Positions 52,301 to 64,000 of a stretch of 64,000 nt of DNA are shown piece by piece. The notes beneath the pieces were generated by a model. It did not search any database. It saw only the letters and a list, made by a program, of their open reading frames with translations, and was not told the DNA's origin. This stretch comes from Temnothorax longispinosus. Its lineage: Eukaryota; Arthropoda; Insecta; Hymenoptera; Formicidae. Location of the stretch: assembly GCF_030848805.1 (NCBI RefSeq), contig NC_092362.1, positions 2,294,001 to 2,358,000 on the forward strand, given 5' to 3'. Both the position numbers and the translations under genes were made by a program. Positions within the stretch are counted from its first letter, which is position 1; each line of letters starts with the position of its first letter.

Positions 52301-55300
52301 AATGCGCGGGATATAATATAACAGCCTCTATAAAATATACCGCGAAGTTGTCGTCAGCATATCCGTCGTCTATTCTCGTCTGCGGCAGTTGGGATATCAG
52401 GCCGCTTTATCTCGTTGCGCGGCCGGAAAGAAGAAAACGCGCGCGACAGTTACCTTATTATTTATTACTACATAAAAGGTCGCGTACGCGGTGACAAGCG
52501 CTGTGCATTTCACCTCGGATAGAAAATTTTATTTCCAGATGCGAGAAAAGAGAAAGAGATACATCTCTTTCCGCGAGAAAACTCTTTTTTTTACAATTTT
52601 GCGACGTAGGATTCTATAGAGATTTGGACAGTGTTTTATATGCTATCTTTTTTTACCTTCTTTATTTTATTATTCTCTTTAGACGTGTAACTCAACATTT
52701 GCTACATTTAAACAGAGCATTGGAGAAGCTCTTTGTTATCGATAATTTTGGACCTTAACTCTTATATTGAAAGGAAGAAAGTTTATGTAATGTAGCAATA
52801 GCTTTACATTTACCGACTTTGAACAGCTGCAACGTAAAAGATTCGTTATAAGCTTCAATGGAAACGTAGTTATGTAAATTACATTGGACACAACACTGCC
52901 ATGTGCGCGTAAGCTACTAATCGAATCGTTTTTCGATCACCATTTGCAAATAATCGACGCGGCAGCTTTGCAGTTCGTTACTTGTGGCACATCAATTTAC
53001 TCCTTCATTCGATCCATTGCAAAAATTTTATTTCCACGATTCTCGCCGCTTCCCCCAAATGCCTCGATTGAAGTGAAATATTTGTTCACGAATCGACAAT
53101 GTATTCGTTCGATGTACGACTCTTTGGATTAAAAAATTCATTTTTTGTTTAGGTAAAGAAAATAAGATGGCAAAATTTTAGATAAAAGTGACCTGCTTGT
53201 AAAAAGATCTGTAAGTTCTCGTTAAATAATATTTTTGAGATAAATATCAATTTGTATTAGTAAAAATTATTTTTGTAATTTTATAAATACACATTAGTTA
53301 TATAAACATATTTTTCTATAAGTATTTACAAATTAAAAAATCACTATAATGATCATAATTCCTTCAATGATAAATAATTAATATTTAAAAATATATAAAT
53401 ATATATATTTTTATTATTAATTTTAATTTTTACTAAAATTCAAAGTATATAGGTTTTAATGAAAAATCCATACGAATAAACCGGGCTAATTAAGAACCAG
53501 CGCGGTAAATGATGCGCGAAAGTTTTATTTATATATTTTTATTTTACATATTTTCCAACCTTTGACTGCGTGCCGACTAGATTTGTCAGACTTGAAACAC
53601 AACTCCGGTTGGAATAATAAAATCCCCCCCTACACCTAATTAAATCGATTCGATTTAATTTTTGATGCTATATGCATCTAAAAAACTGTAAAGAAATCAT
53701 TGCGAAAAATATTACCTCGGTCAGGGTTTGAACCTGGAACTTCCTTTTAATTTAATTTTTACTATTTAATTTTTATTATTTAATTTTATAATTTATTTAA
53801 AGCTTTGCAAGCTAGATTGCTTTGTAGCCGGGACGATAAAAGAGCGAAACTCGCCCGTTCGAAAAGTATGGACGTGAATCAAAGATCTCGTCGAAATGCA
53901 AGCGTTTCAAGTGAATTCGCTTTCAACAAGTGGTTCGAGCCATTAGTCGCACTCAAAGCTCGCGAATATCGATAGCTCGCGTCCGCTGAGAAGCGAACGC
54001 CTCGTTAAACCGAGTTACCATCGTTGTTTCTCATGATCGGGAAAATAATTCATAGATTTTAACTTGTATAGTTTACACAGGATTTCCTGGGAGAGTCTTT
54101 AGTCATGCTGTATCACAAATTTTAAGTTAACTCTCCTTCGCGTAAAAACTTGTTAAAATTCATCACTCGTCATGAATCTTAAAACTCCAGAAATAGATAT
54201 CTTGATAATTAAGACTTGATAATTAGATTTATATAAAGGAAAGGTCTAGTTAGAATCAATAAAAACGAAACATTTTATGCTTCTGATTCTATTGTTCATC
54301 TGATGTTCACTTGATATTTACTTTCCCAACGTTACTTATAAATATTAAGCATAAATAATGCAGAAGTATTGCTACATCGGCATTGAAACAACTCGGAAAC
54401 AACTGTATATCTTTTTAGTTTCTTTTCTATGAAAAGAAATATCCAACGATCTCGGGCATTATATACAATAATCTCGAAATATATTGCAGGATTTTTTGAA
54501 AAAATGCTGCTACACGTTTCCGGCAAAGTAAGAACGTTTCAGAAAAAAAGAGAGAGAGATGCTAATACTAAAACTGCTTATATCGCTGATTATAAAACGA
54601 TGAGAAACTGAAAACTATTTTATAATCAGGAAACGCTCCGGGGTTTGATAATTATAAAAACGCAGGTTTTGATGGAAGATATCGATCGACCGCACATGCA
54701 ACTCGTTCTCGAGTTTAATTATTTTCGCGCGCATGCGAGTCGCACAACTTCCTGTTCGTTTACAGGCGCGCGCGATGTCAATAGCGGGCGCCGTCAACCT
54801 TCGTGGTTGAAAGCCATTAATTTTAAAGCCACGTCGGAATGCTTATCGGACAAGCAAGCCGAAGTGGGAAGGAGGAGTTGGACAAGTATGAAACAGACAG
54901 ACCGGTAGCGGCATTCACGTTCGCGATGCGAACGAACGGTTCGGTTTAGAAGCAGTTAGACAATCGTTGGAAAACGAAGTAGCGATTCCGTTAATAATAG
55001 ACATGGAGCTGCGTGCTTCGACCTGTCGCCTGGCTAACAAATTTTTATTGTAAAAATACGCTCAGGCCAAACAAAGACATTTTAGTAGCACATTTTAAGA
55101 GTTTAATGTTTATTTTTTTTTTTTAAGTGGTAATTATTGGCAAGTTTTTTATTTTCCACATTAAATCTTAGAGACGAATAAGATACATCGACGTATCTTA
55201 TTTGACGCGTTGCACATTACGTCTGCACCTAAAATTACTATAAAATAAATACAATAAAACGACCTTTACCTATCAAGTCTAATGAAAACTGCACAGTCGC

Positions 55301-58300
55301 GAGCAATTCTCTAAATTGAAATCTCGGAACGCGCTCGACAGCTTCCTTGCATATCCCAGTGCATATTTTATGCGCATCCGTTACGACTCGTCGCATCTCG
55401 GTTCGTGGTCAACGATGTGTGAACACTGCGCGTAAAATTTTTCTCCGCAATCCAATCGAAGTCAAGAAATTCACGCGCGAATCGACCGATGCCAATTTCG
55501 TTACACGTAGACACGTTGCACATGGGATTTAATCCCGAAGACGCTGCTTTACGACTTGTGTCCCAGATATGTGCGGAAAATATAGCGGATAATTTTCTTT
55601 AATATTTACCAAATAAACGCAAAAGTGATCAACAAGCTCGATCAATCGGTTACATACGAGATAATGATGATTACCGTTGCGAATGTATTTTACGGCGACG
55701 GATTCAGCTCGAATGACATGCCGTTATAATCTTTGATGGAGACATGGTGTGAGAAAAGGGCAAATGTGTAGATAGGCATGAGATAACAGATTGCGAATAA
55801 TACGAGATGTTTTTCTAGAATTGCTTTAATTCTTAAACGAATTAATTTTCTAATTGCAACTTTGCTAATTGTAAGTTTTAAAAAAGCGTTCAGAGTTATT
55901 AGTTCACGCGAACTAATATTGGTTTCCCTATACATTGACAATTTGTTTCCTTAAAATGTTTTCTTAAATGCAATATTATTAAATTCTTCCCTGATCAAAT
56001 TTGACTAATTAATAAAAGTGAGTTTATAAATATTGACACAGTAATTTAAGTTTTTAAATTCGTACAATTTATTTTCTTATAGTCATGTTGAACCTTACCT
56101 TTCAATGCAGAATATTCTGTGCGGAAAACTGAATCTGTAAGCAAAAGAAAATAAATTGTTAGAAATATTATTAGAAAGTTATTAAAACTTATATACATAT
56201 ATTATCCAAATATATATAATTATACTTATTATCTGTATATTATATACATATAAATCATCTTTGACCATTCAATATCTTCTTTTATATAGCTTATAATTTA
56301 TAATATCTTGTAACTCATAATGCCGGTAAAATAAAGTAAAAAGAATCTTAATGCATTTAATTTAAAAGTTTTTTTTTATACGCTTAAGATTTTATCTTTT
56401 TATGATAAGTCTTCGTAATTTAAAGTAAATAAAGAGGCACATTTTTTATAATTTTTCGATTTATGACATTTTATTCAATGACAGTACAGATCATACACGA
56501 AATACAGTAACATTAAGGATAAGAATAAAGAAAGCGAGAAAGATGTTGTCCAGATTACATAGTAGGATTACGTCTAGGTTACGTATTTTGTCGGGCCAGG
56601 CTGGTTGTAAAAATGTCGGAAGAAGCAGTGCTCTTCTAAGCCCTCGAAAGGTTGAGCTCGTGGATCAAGTGGAAAAAAACTGTCTCGCGATTTGCTGGTA
56701 AAACAATGTTCTGCTTTATATCTCCGAGAATGGACAGGGGCGATCGCACAGGTTGATTTTCGTGAGTGGGTTCTTCGAGAACGTCTTGAACATATTGAGC
56801 GTGAAACGTTGCTTTTTCAGACGAATTACGCGAACAAGGTTGAACGCTGTTGTTGTCCGGTGCTGTCATTGTCATAAAATGAATTCTTCCTTTCTAACTT
56901 ACCCCCCGTTTTCATCTTTATATCTAGAAATTTAATATTTTTCATTGATTCTCAAAGTAACTCGATTTTTTGTGTACATACACCATGAATTGCGTTTTTT
57001 CAATAAATTTGAGAGCGATTTTTTAAATGGATACTTGATTAAATATTATTTTCACAATGTTTTAACATGAGATATTAAATATCTTGATCATAAAGCGTTA
57101 AAATAAATTTCATCGTTTAAATAAAATTTGTTATTATTTAAAATTAATCGAAATTGTCAGATCTATCGAGGTCTCTGAAAATTTTCTCTAAAATTTTTCT
57201 GTTAGCGATTTATAACGTTCTAATAACTCTACATTTTATCATATATACTTTTTTAACAAGTTCTACAACAACAAATTATTTCATAAAAGATTTTGTTTCC
57301 CCATGTACCGCTTGTAAACGTTTAACAATAAGTGTGGAGAGGTGTGCGTAGGAGTTTCGGTAAATCAATACATTATATAAAAGAACAACTCATCAAGTGT
57401 ATGACGTAAATTGTAATTATGAGCAATCATAGCAGCGTTAATGAAAACGTCTTGCACGTGTAATCTGAAATTTCACGACAGTCTTACGCGAAGGGAGAAA
57501 CTCATTTTGAATCACTCGCCGGGCGAGGTCTTATAATTGCGTCTCGACAATTCAATCTAAATTAGCAGACGTCATAAACATTCCGGGAACTGCCGTTACT
57601 GGCAGCTTGCATTTGTCACGGAAATGAGATAAAAATTCTTTCACCGATATAAAAAACGGCTCGCGATCTAATAACAATGTAATTGCCATGATATTTCCCT
57701 TTGGTAGAATAAATTCTGGGAAGGGTATAAAATATTGTCATATTAAAATTAGATATTTCTTATAAATTGCATATATATTCTTCGAGTTGAGAGCATAAGC
57801 GTGTACTTTTAAAGGACTCTAATATGAGAGCGCTTTATAATCTCTTGGTGGATAAACCAGACTTAGGCGCTCCGGTATATGATTATTAAATCTATATTTA
57901 TTTCTGCGGTCGTGACGCAGAAACACATATTTCGTTGAAATTATATTTTTGTCCAGAAATAAATTTCAAAAAATAATGTTTGTACAGTGACATTTTATAA
58001 ACGTAATATTAGATATATGTTAAAGTTATATTTTTAACACAGTAATGTACGTATTATATACGTAATAATTTCTGCTCTCCGTTATACGTGTATATAGTCG
58101 TATTTCTGCCGTACATACTCTCGAATGTCATCGATTAATCAGCGATAACGTTCAATTAACGCCGCACCCTCGTTTCCTCGCCACGGTTTTCTCACATCGA
58201 TTAGTATGGCAGCCCTGCCTATCAAGTTAGCAGAGCGTTAACCTTGCATCTCGCTTAAATTGCGCTTTTATTGACACTTTCTCGCTGTTAACGCGGTGAC

Positions 58301-58559
58301 ATGCTTAATTACTGTTATCAACGAGCGGAGAACGGGCGCGCTTCTCCGAGTATCAATGTTTGCGCGTAAATGTATACTCTGATATTTAATGGCACTTAAT
58401 GTGGCACATGCTGAAATGATCTTATCTTAAATTATTCCGTGCGTGTTACGTCACCGATCTTAGTCTATCCCAGATAACATGGATGGACTGCTGTGCATCA
58501 CGTACGAAAAGTTCTCCGGCCTCTTGCGGCCGGTCGATTTTGCGGCATCAACAAAATAT
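49346..58559. other. Stretch without a supportable gene
   Basis: AT-rich DNA with GC-richer patches at 50.1-50.3, 50.9-51.3, 51.84-52.0, 52.3-52.5 and 54.65-54.95 kb. Frames up to 124 codons overlap and none is recognisable. A tRNA T-arm-like sequence lies at 53715-53741, and a GC hairpin at 58516-58533 (CCGGCC/GGCCGG). Confidence 0.5.
53715..53741 (-). repeat. tRNA T-arm/B-box-like remnant
   Basis: On the minus strand CAGGTTCAAACCCTG forms a four-base-pair T-arm-like stem-loop followed by ACCGAGG, which resembles the 3' end of a tRNA or tRNA-derived SINE. No matching 5' acceptor strand or A-box was found upstream, so this is at most a fragment. Confidence 0.3.
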
Positions 58560-58902
58560 ATATATATGTGTGTGTGTGACGTTGTTTGAGCAAATATTTA
58601 AAGACTCATACAGCACAATACACCACCTCGACACCAACAAGCTGTGGAACGTATCAAAATTCTTCGCTCATTTGCTGTTTACAGGCCTTCATCCCGAAAA
58701 AATTGATCGCGAAACGCGTGTTCTTTGGGTCATCTGTATTTCCTAGAGATGTTCCGAAAAACATTCATTTTGCGATTAATTTTTTCGGGATGAAGGCCGG
58801 GTCGGAATCGAACCACGGACCTTATCATTACTATTATAGTCATTCGCGCATGCATCCCTAACGTGTGGTCTTCTTTGATCGCTGGGCCACCTTGGCTCGC
58901 GA
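58560..58902 (-). mobile_element. tRNA-derived SINE-like element
   Basis: On the minus strand an A-box-like TGGCCCAGCGA (58889-58879) is followed about 65 bases later by a B-box GGTTCGATTCC (58814-58804). Together they resemble the internal RNA polymerase III promoter of a tRNA-derived SINE. Downstream lies a 27-base inverted repeat (58684-58710 and 58772-58798, one mismatch) containing CATCCCGAAAAAATT, then a CA/TA-rich stretch that may be the SINE tail. It lacks a normal tRNA fold between the boxes, so it is not a functional tRNA gene. The ends are approximate. Confidence 0.6.
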
Positions 58903-60161
58903 TTTAAACTAGTAACGATTAACTTTGTAATTTCTTGTTTTTTTTTCAACTGTAATACGTAAAAGTTATCAAATTTATAATAATTTTTACTGTTTATATT
59001 TTAAAGACAGCTACATAGAAATATGGACCTCATGTTTTCGAGAATATCATTTCAATTAACCAACAGTGAGAACTTCATTACATCGCTTGTTATAGACGGA
59101 TTCTATTATGCTTTCATGCTTGACACGCGCATATTGAAACAGTGGATGTAAATCAATAAGCTTCGTTTACATACGCGATTACTAGTGCTATTCTCTTTCA
59201 CACGCGAGCGTAGCGCATATCTGTTTGAATTACAAAAAAGAAGTCCGAACAATTATAACCGATAAACAATAAACGACGAAACTCAATTCGACACTCGTCG
59301 GCGGCGTTTTTTTTCCATCTCACAGAGGAGAGGGTTAAAAGGCGCTATTGATTTTCTCTCGTGGACTCGCTGTTGCCAAGTTCGTACTATAAGTTCGCAT
59401 CGCATCGCGCGCGAATTTTCCGTCATTGTGTATCACACGGCTGACCGACATGTATCGCGTAAAAGTGAGAGATAGAGAGAAAGAGGGTCGGAAAAAGGAG
59501 AAGAGGAGGTACAGAGACTTTCGTCACGGCTGTCAAAGAAGAGGCGGAATCGCGCGACATGACAAGGAGATACTTAACCGATGTGGTATAGGTGTGGCAT
59601 TCGACGTATGTCTCGGCTCGTGGCCGTGATTATGTCTTCCATGACGCGAGGCAGGCTCTATATATAGTACTCTATATACAGTACGAAATGGTAATACGAA
59701 AATTTAATGGACCAGTGATTGCGCTTCAATGCGTCATCGGCTTATCCGCCGTAATTTCGCAGCATGCGTGCGCTTCCGCACACTCTCCAAGATCCCCTTC
59801 GATCGACGTCTTATTCGCCTCGATCGAGATCCTTGATCACTTGATCACCGGGGTGCCAGTTTGCTTGTACAGTCCGTTTGCACAATATGTAATTCGGGGC
59901 GGACCAATCCCGCTGATTGCGGTGATGAACATTCGAGCCGACCGCGACGTTCGACTGATTGAACTTCCGCGATCCTCTGTTTTTAAACGCATCGAAGAAC
60001 GCATTGTGTTCTGAAAATTGCATCTAAAAATTTTATTGCAGGAGAATTTTAAATGTCAAGCATATTTTGGGATCCGTAGATCTATAAATACGACAAAAGA
60101 TCTCAGCTTAGAAAAGAACAGATTGTGCTTAACATAGTTAAGAATAGGTCTATATAATTTA
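58903..60161. other. Stretch without a supportable gene
   Basis: A GC-richer part at 59.4-60.01 kb carries a 140-codon frame on the plus strand and smaller frames on both strands. No domain is recognised and no splice partner is evident. Confidence 0.45.
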
Positions 60162-60510
60162 ATACAATAAAATAAAAGACAAATGAGAACAATGCCGGTG
60201 GTGAGAAGAAAATAAATTATATATTATACAAACTTACAAACGACATACGTTTCGGTCTTTGGTTTAGACCCTCTTCAGTGTTGAATAAATAAAACAAGTT
60301 AAAAGTATAGATAAGAATAGTCTTCCGCCTGACACAAGACTATTCTTATCTACATTTCTTATTTTATTTATCCTTATTTTATTTCCAACTGAAGAGGGTC
60401 TACTAAACCAAAGACCGAAACGTATGTCGTTTGTAATTTGTTCGTATAATATATAATTTATTTTCATCTCACCACCGGCATTTGTTCTCATTTGCCTTTT
60501 ATTTTAGTAT
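60162..60510. mobile_element. Large palindromic element with hammerhead-like motifs in each arm
   Basis: About 150-base arms pair as an inverted repeat: ATACAATAAAATAAAAG at the left, AAAATAAAAG(G)C on the complement of the right, then AAATGAGAACAA, GCCGGTGGTGAG, and a shared motif. Each arm carries, on opposite strands, CTGAAGA, a GGGTCT...AGACC hairpin, GAAAC and GTATGTC. The two arms meet around an inner inverted pair, ATAAGAATAGTCTT and AAGACTATTCTTAT. It has no coding capacity. The target duplication could not be resolved. Confidence 0.72.
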
Positions 60511-61554
60511 ATTTGTTAAATTGATTGTATATCTGAAGAGTTTTATTCTTGTTTTTTTAGGTATAATTGTCAATTTGTTAAAAACCTTTGAGAAAATATT
60601 ATACGTACGTATAACCGCACATTCTTTTATTTATGAATTTCTTAATTAAGTTAGACTAATTCTTCTTGAACAAAAATTTTCATACGGATTAATTTTTAAA
60701 CGCGCAAGAGCGAGAAACTTTAATTCTTAAATTTCTAACCACGTATATAATTTAACAAAATTTTGTTTTGAATTAATTACAGAGATATTTTAATTTAAAA
60801 AAAGAAAAAACTGTGCAAGGATGTGATATTCAATCAATTTTTTATTCTAAAAATATCGGTTTTTAATTAATCAAAGAATTGTATGCACTTGGATAGGGAT
60901 AAAGGAAAGTTAAGGCTTTCTTTAAATAATTCAACCGTTTGCCATAAATAAAAAAATAGCAATAAAAAATCAATAAATACTTTATTTGAACAGCGATTAC
61001 TGAATAAACATTCAGTATAGACTCTGAGTTAGTGATACAGTCTCTGGAAACTTTGGCAGGAAAGAAAACGTAAAGCAAGAAGTCATGTCAAGTTTCTTTT
61101 TTTCTTGCGAAAAAGAAAAACAAAAATCGATACATCAGTCTTACATTACGATGTTTTTTTTTAATTATGAAGAATTATGAAAAAGAACTTTCTTCACGTA
61201 CGCAAAAGAATGACACAAAAGGTTATCGATACAAGCCTCTCGGAGAAAGCGTAACGTCGACCTATCGAAATTTCAATATTCGTCCATTCACTCGAGTATC
61301 GAAACTTCGTAATTACAAGTCGGTCGTACGTTTCTTTATAAGACCAAATTGAAAAGATTTCCAGGGACTGTGGAAATGCAGCGGAGCTTTGATGACTGTA
61401 TAGATAAAAAATTTTAATTTAATTAACGATCAATAACACATTGATATTAGTAACTCTTTATGCTTAAAACAAATGTTATTTTTAAAATTAAGATTTATTT
61501 AAAATTTTGCATTGTGATTAATAGAAAGAAATGCGAAAACTTTAGCTCTGCGCT
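60511..61554. other. AT-rich stretch without a gene
   Basis: Only short chance frames; no motif or repeat of note. Confidence 0.55.
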
Positions 61555-63155
61555 ATCATTTTATTTATTCCTATTATTTTTTATTTTGTACGCGATTTAA
61601 TCTTAATGAAATTTTTTGTACAAGAAATACCTATGACATCATACTTTTAATATTATCATAATAATATTAATAATACTAATAATAATACTAATAGTATCAT
61701 TAATAATTACCTAATTATTTTTTTAATTATTGAAGCTACTATTATAGTATTGAGATTAAATCCGCTTCTTATAATCAAATAAAGCAGATGGCAGCATAAC
61801 AATTAATAAATAATTCTCTACACGGTACTTGAACTTCGACTTTTTCACATCAAATGTTCGCTAAATGTGCAATGAGAAATATTTCTCGATGTCCACCGCT
61901 GAAAATTTCACGTTTTCATACAAAATAATTTATTAGATTTAAAAATGTATTAATTAATTAATTAAAAATGTAAAACGTAAAACCAAATTAGAATATCTAA
62001 AGTCATATTTGCTTTAAAAAGCATTAAATATTTCGAAATCATTGTTTCGCGAGCGATTGGTTGCGCACTATCATTCGGTCTCTTCTCGAGAAGAAAACTA
62101 TAATAGCGCCAGAGGTATATAAAGCTATCTAAACCAAATTATCAGAACACAAAAAATTTTATATAGAATTAATTTGCTAATTATTTGCTATTATTTCTTT
62201 TTAGAAGTACTTTTTAATAGCTGGAGCAAAAATTACTTTTAAAAGCAAAAAATATAGCAAATAATTAGCAAATTAATTCCATATAAAATTTTTTGTGTTC
62301 TGATAACTTAGATAGGTTAATATACCTCAGCGCCAGTCCGCTCCGCGTATCCGGTGTCGCAACATTATTATCGTCCGAAATCCGATTATTCCCTATTAAC
62401 AATTAGTGATTACTGTATAACTATATGATTAATTATCTTTTACAATTTACGACTTATAAGCATATCGAGATGATGATTACTTATTAAAATATTCCCTGCA
62501 TTTTATTTGACTTATTATTAGAAGTGATAGGGAGGTTACATATATATAAGCATTATTATCATTATTAAATCACTATTTCATTACAAAATTCGAGTACCAA
62601 TTACTTTTTTAACAATACTTAGTAACAAATTAATAATTCAAGTACGAAAATCTTTGTGTAATCGATATGAATAAATCTTTTTCTTTAAACATATATATGT
62701 ATATGAGATATTTAATATGTGATAATAATGTACTCCTCGGAAATAATTCGAAATGCGAGGTATAGAACATTATAATATATTATAAAACATTAAATACATA
62801 TACCAGAGTGGCATTGAGTGATTAATATGCGAGCGAATGTACTTAACTACCCTTTTGCAAATATTAGTTTGTGTGAACAAAAAAGCAATACAAAGAGACC
62901 TGGGAAGCATTCAACGACGGAACAAAGCTGCTGCTATTGTATCGTATTAGTGAGTGTTAATTTATCTTTTAATTTAATCTAAGGTAATGGATTTGTAAAT
63001 ATGACAAACGCATGTAACATATCTCATATAGATTCATTGTCTTGAGATGGATAAACTGGATAGGGATTAACGTAAATATTTAACTCCGAAACATGCACGT
63101 ATAACAATATGACGATTATGTATAGAAGAATGCACAAATACAAAACTCATAGAAT
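61555..63155 (+). repeat. Duplicated non-coding block, copy B
   Basis: Direct-oriented partner of 47590-49345, about 14 kb downstream of it. Anchors include GAACTTCGACTTTTT at 61831, ATTAAAATATTC(C)CTGCATTTTA near 62483, AAAATCTTTGTGT near 62647, the GTGAGTGTTAATTTATC site at 62950, and TTAACGTAAATATTTAACTC near 63068. It lacks the GA, CTG and TA expansions of copy A but carries its own 216-bp foldback insertion (62113-62328). The boundaries are approximate. Confidence 0.8.
62113..62328. mobile_element. Palindromic MITE with 7-8 bp target duplication, hAT-like
   Basis: The arms share CAGAACACAAAAAATTTTATAT and AATTAATTTGCTAATTATTTGCTAT as inverted copies, and the termini read (G)AGGTATAT / ATATACCTC. 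AGCGCCAG occurs immediately outside both ends (62105-62112 and 62329-62336), giving an 8-bp duplication or 7 bp if the outer G belongs to the element. Duplications of 8 bp are usual for hAT elements. It is non-coding and inserted in duplicated copy B. Confidence 0.75.
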
Positions 63156-64000
63156 TAGAGCTCTCGCTTATCCATTGCATTTCTCATTTACATTGACATA
63201 TTACAAAATATTTTTTAACTAAAATATTTGGTAAAAAAGGACATGCAATAATATATTAATTTTTGTAAAAGTCAAATTGCCTTTAAATTCTAAATTTAAA
63301 AATATTTCTAATGCTTTTTGCTAAACACTATATTCCACAGATAAGATTTCCAGAACACAGTTGACAGTATCATGAAAGTAAATATATTAATTTCATTAAT
63401 TTTAAATGCATGATTGTAATTAATTTTAAATTTTTAAATCCATTATTTAGAGAAATAATAAAGATTATGAGAAAGGAAATTAGTAATGTTACAAATAAAA
63501 ATATAAAACTGATATTTTTGGAATATGAAATTTTTATTTAATATAATATCTTTTATGGTATTCATATTTTTCGGACGATGGAAATGGGAACAAGATATTT
63601 GTTGTCATATTAATAATAATATGACATAATATGTCATATTAATAATAAAGACATAAATTATTGTTTGCAATATAATAAAAAGGAAAAAAATGTTAAACTT
63701 ATTAAATTTATTACTTGTTTTTTCTTCTTTTTCTATCTTAAATATTTTTTTATATAAAGTCGAAGAGTTTTGCATTTGGTTTTCCTATATCTTTTCAAAG
63801 TAAAATATTGCTTGAATTGATAAAAGTGAATACTTGGTGATTTTTAAAAATATGTACATGTTGCAAGCATAAGTAAAGGAAGCCAAGACACTTCATATAA
63901 ATATTGATTCTGAATTATTTATTAAATAACGCGATACTAATTGTTATTCATATTTTCTTTTATAACGTCCAATTTTACTCAAATCTTTCATAGTTCCTTC
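63156..64000. other. AT-rich end of window without a gene
   Basis: No open frame of note; a short ATGACATA(A)TATGTCAT-type palindromic stretch lies near 63610-63645. Confidence 0.55.

Noticed and set aside
58804..58889. Functional tRNA gene
   Set aside because: A- and B-boxes are present, but no cloverleaf with acceptor, D and anticodon arms can be formed between them; a SINE-like element fits better.
59592..60014. 140-codon plus-strand frame
   Set aside because: Looks somewhat protein-like, but has no recognisable domain, no supporting splice pattern and no Kozak-like context; conservation data would be needed.

Overview
This is an AT-rich, gene-poor eukaryotic window, most likely from an insect genome. 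The insect call rests on one intron-containing Ras-family gene that resembles the insect RASD-like group, on many short palindromic (MITE-type) elements, and on long GA/CT and TA microsatellites. A hymenopteran such as an ant is plausible but is only an inference. There is no sign of bacterial operons, CRISPR arrays, rRNA genes or intact tRNA genes.

The only protein-coding gene I can support lies on the minus strand at 4992-9467. Four coding exons (9467-9281, 7759-7614, 7333-7068, 5190-4992) join through GT-AG introns with matching phases. They encode a 265-residue Ras-type small GTPase with all five G motifs and a C-terminal CAAX box (CNIS). The Gln61-equivalent position is Asp, so it belongs with the RASD/Di-Ras-like GTPases rather than classical Ras. 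A CpG-rich block with a perfect 20-bp palindrome lies upstream of its start codon. Poly(A) signal candidates lie 350-430 bp past the stop.

The rest (9.7-64 kb) reads as intergenic or intronic DNA. It carries: foldback/MITE elements at 991-1141, 8327-8528, 24295-24434, 31723-31932, 36179-36392, 42308-42737, 60162-60510 and 62113-62328; a tRNA-derived SINE-like element near 58.6-58.9 kb with A-box and B-box; short tandem repeats at 3.1-3.3 kb; and several microsatellites, two of them (GA)n arrays over 100 bp.

The most interesting structures are non-coding. First, a diverged direct duplication of about 1.6-1.75 kb (47.59-49.35 kb and 61.56-63.16 kb) in which each copy gained its own microsatellite or MITE insertions, while a GTGAGT donor-like site stayed conserved. 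Second, the palindromic element at 60.16-60.51 kb, whose two arms each carry a hammerhead-ribozyme-like core (CTGAAGA, hairpin, GAAAC, GTC). I found no new protein system. Most of the many short open frames in GC-richer patches have no recognisable homology and are probably chance frames.
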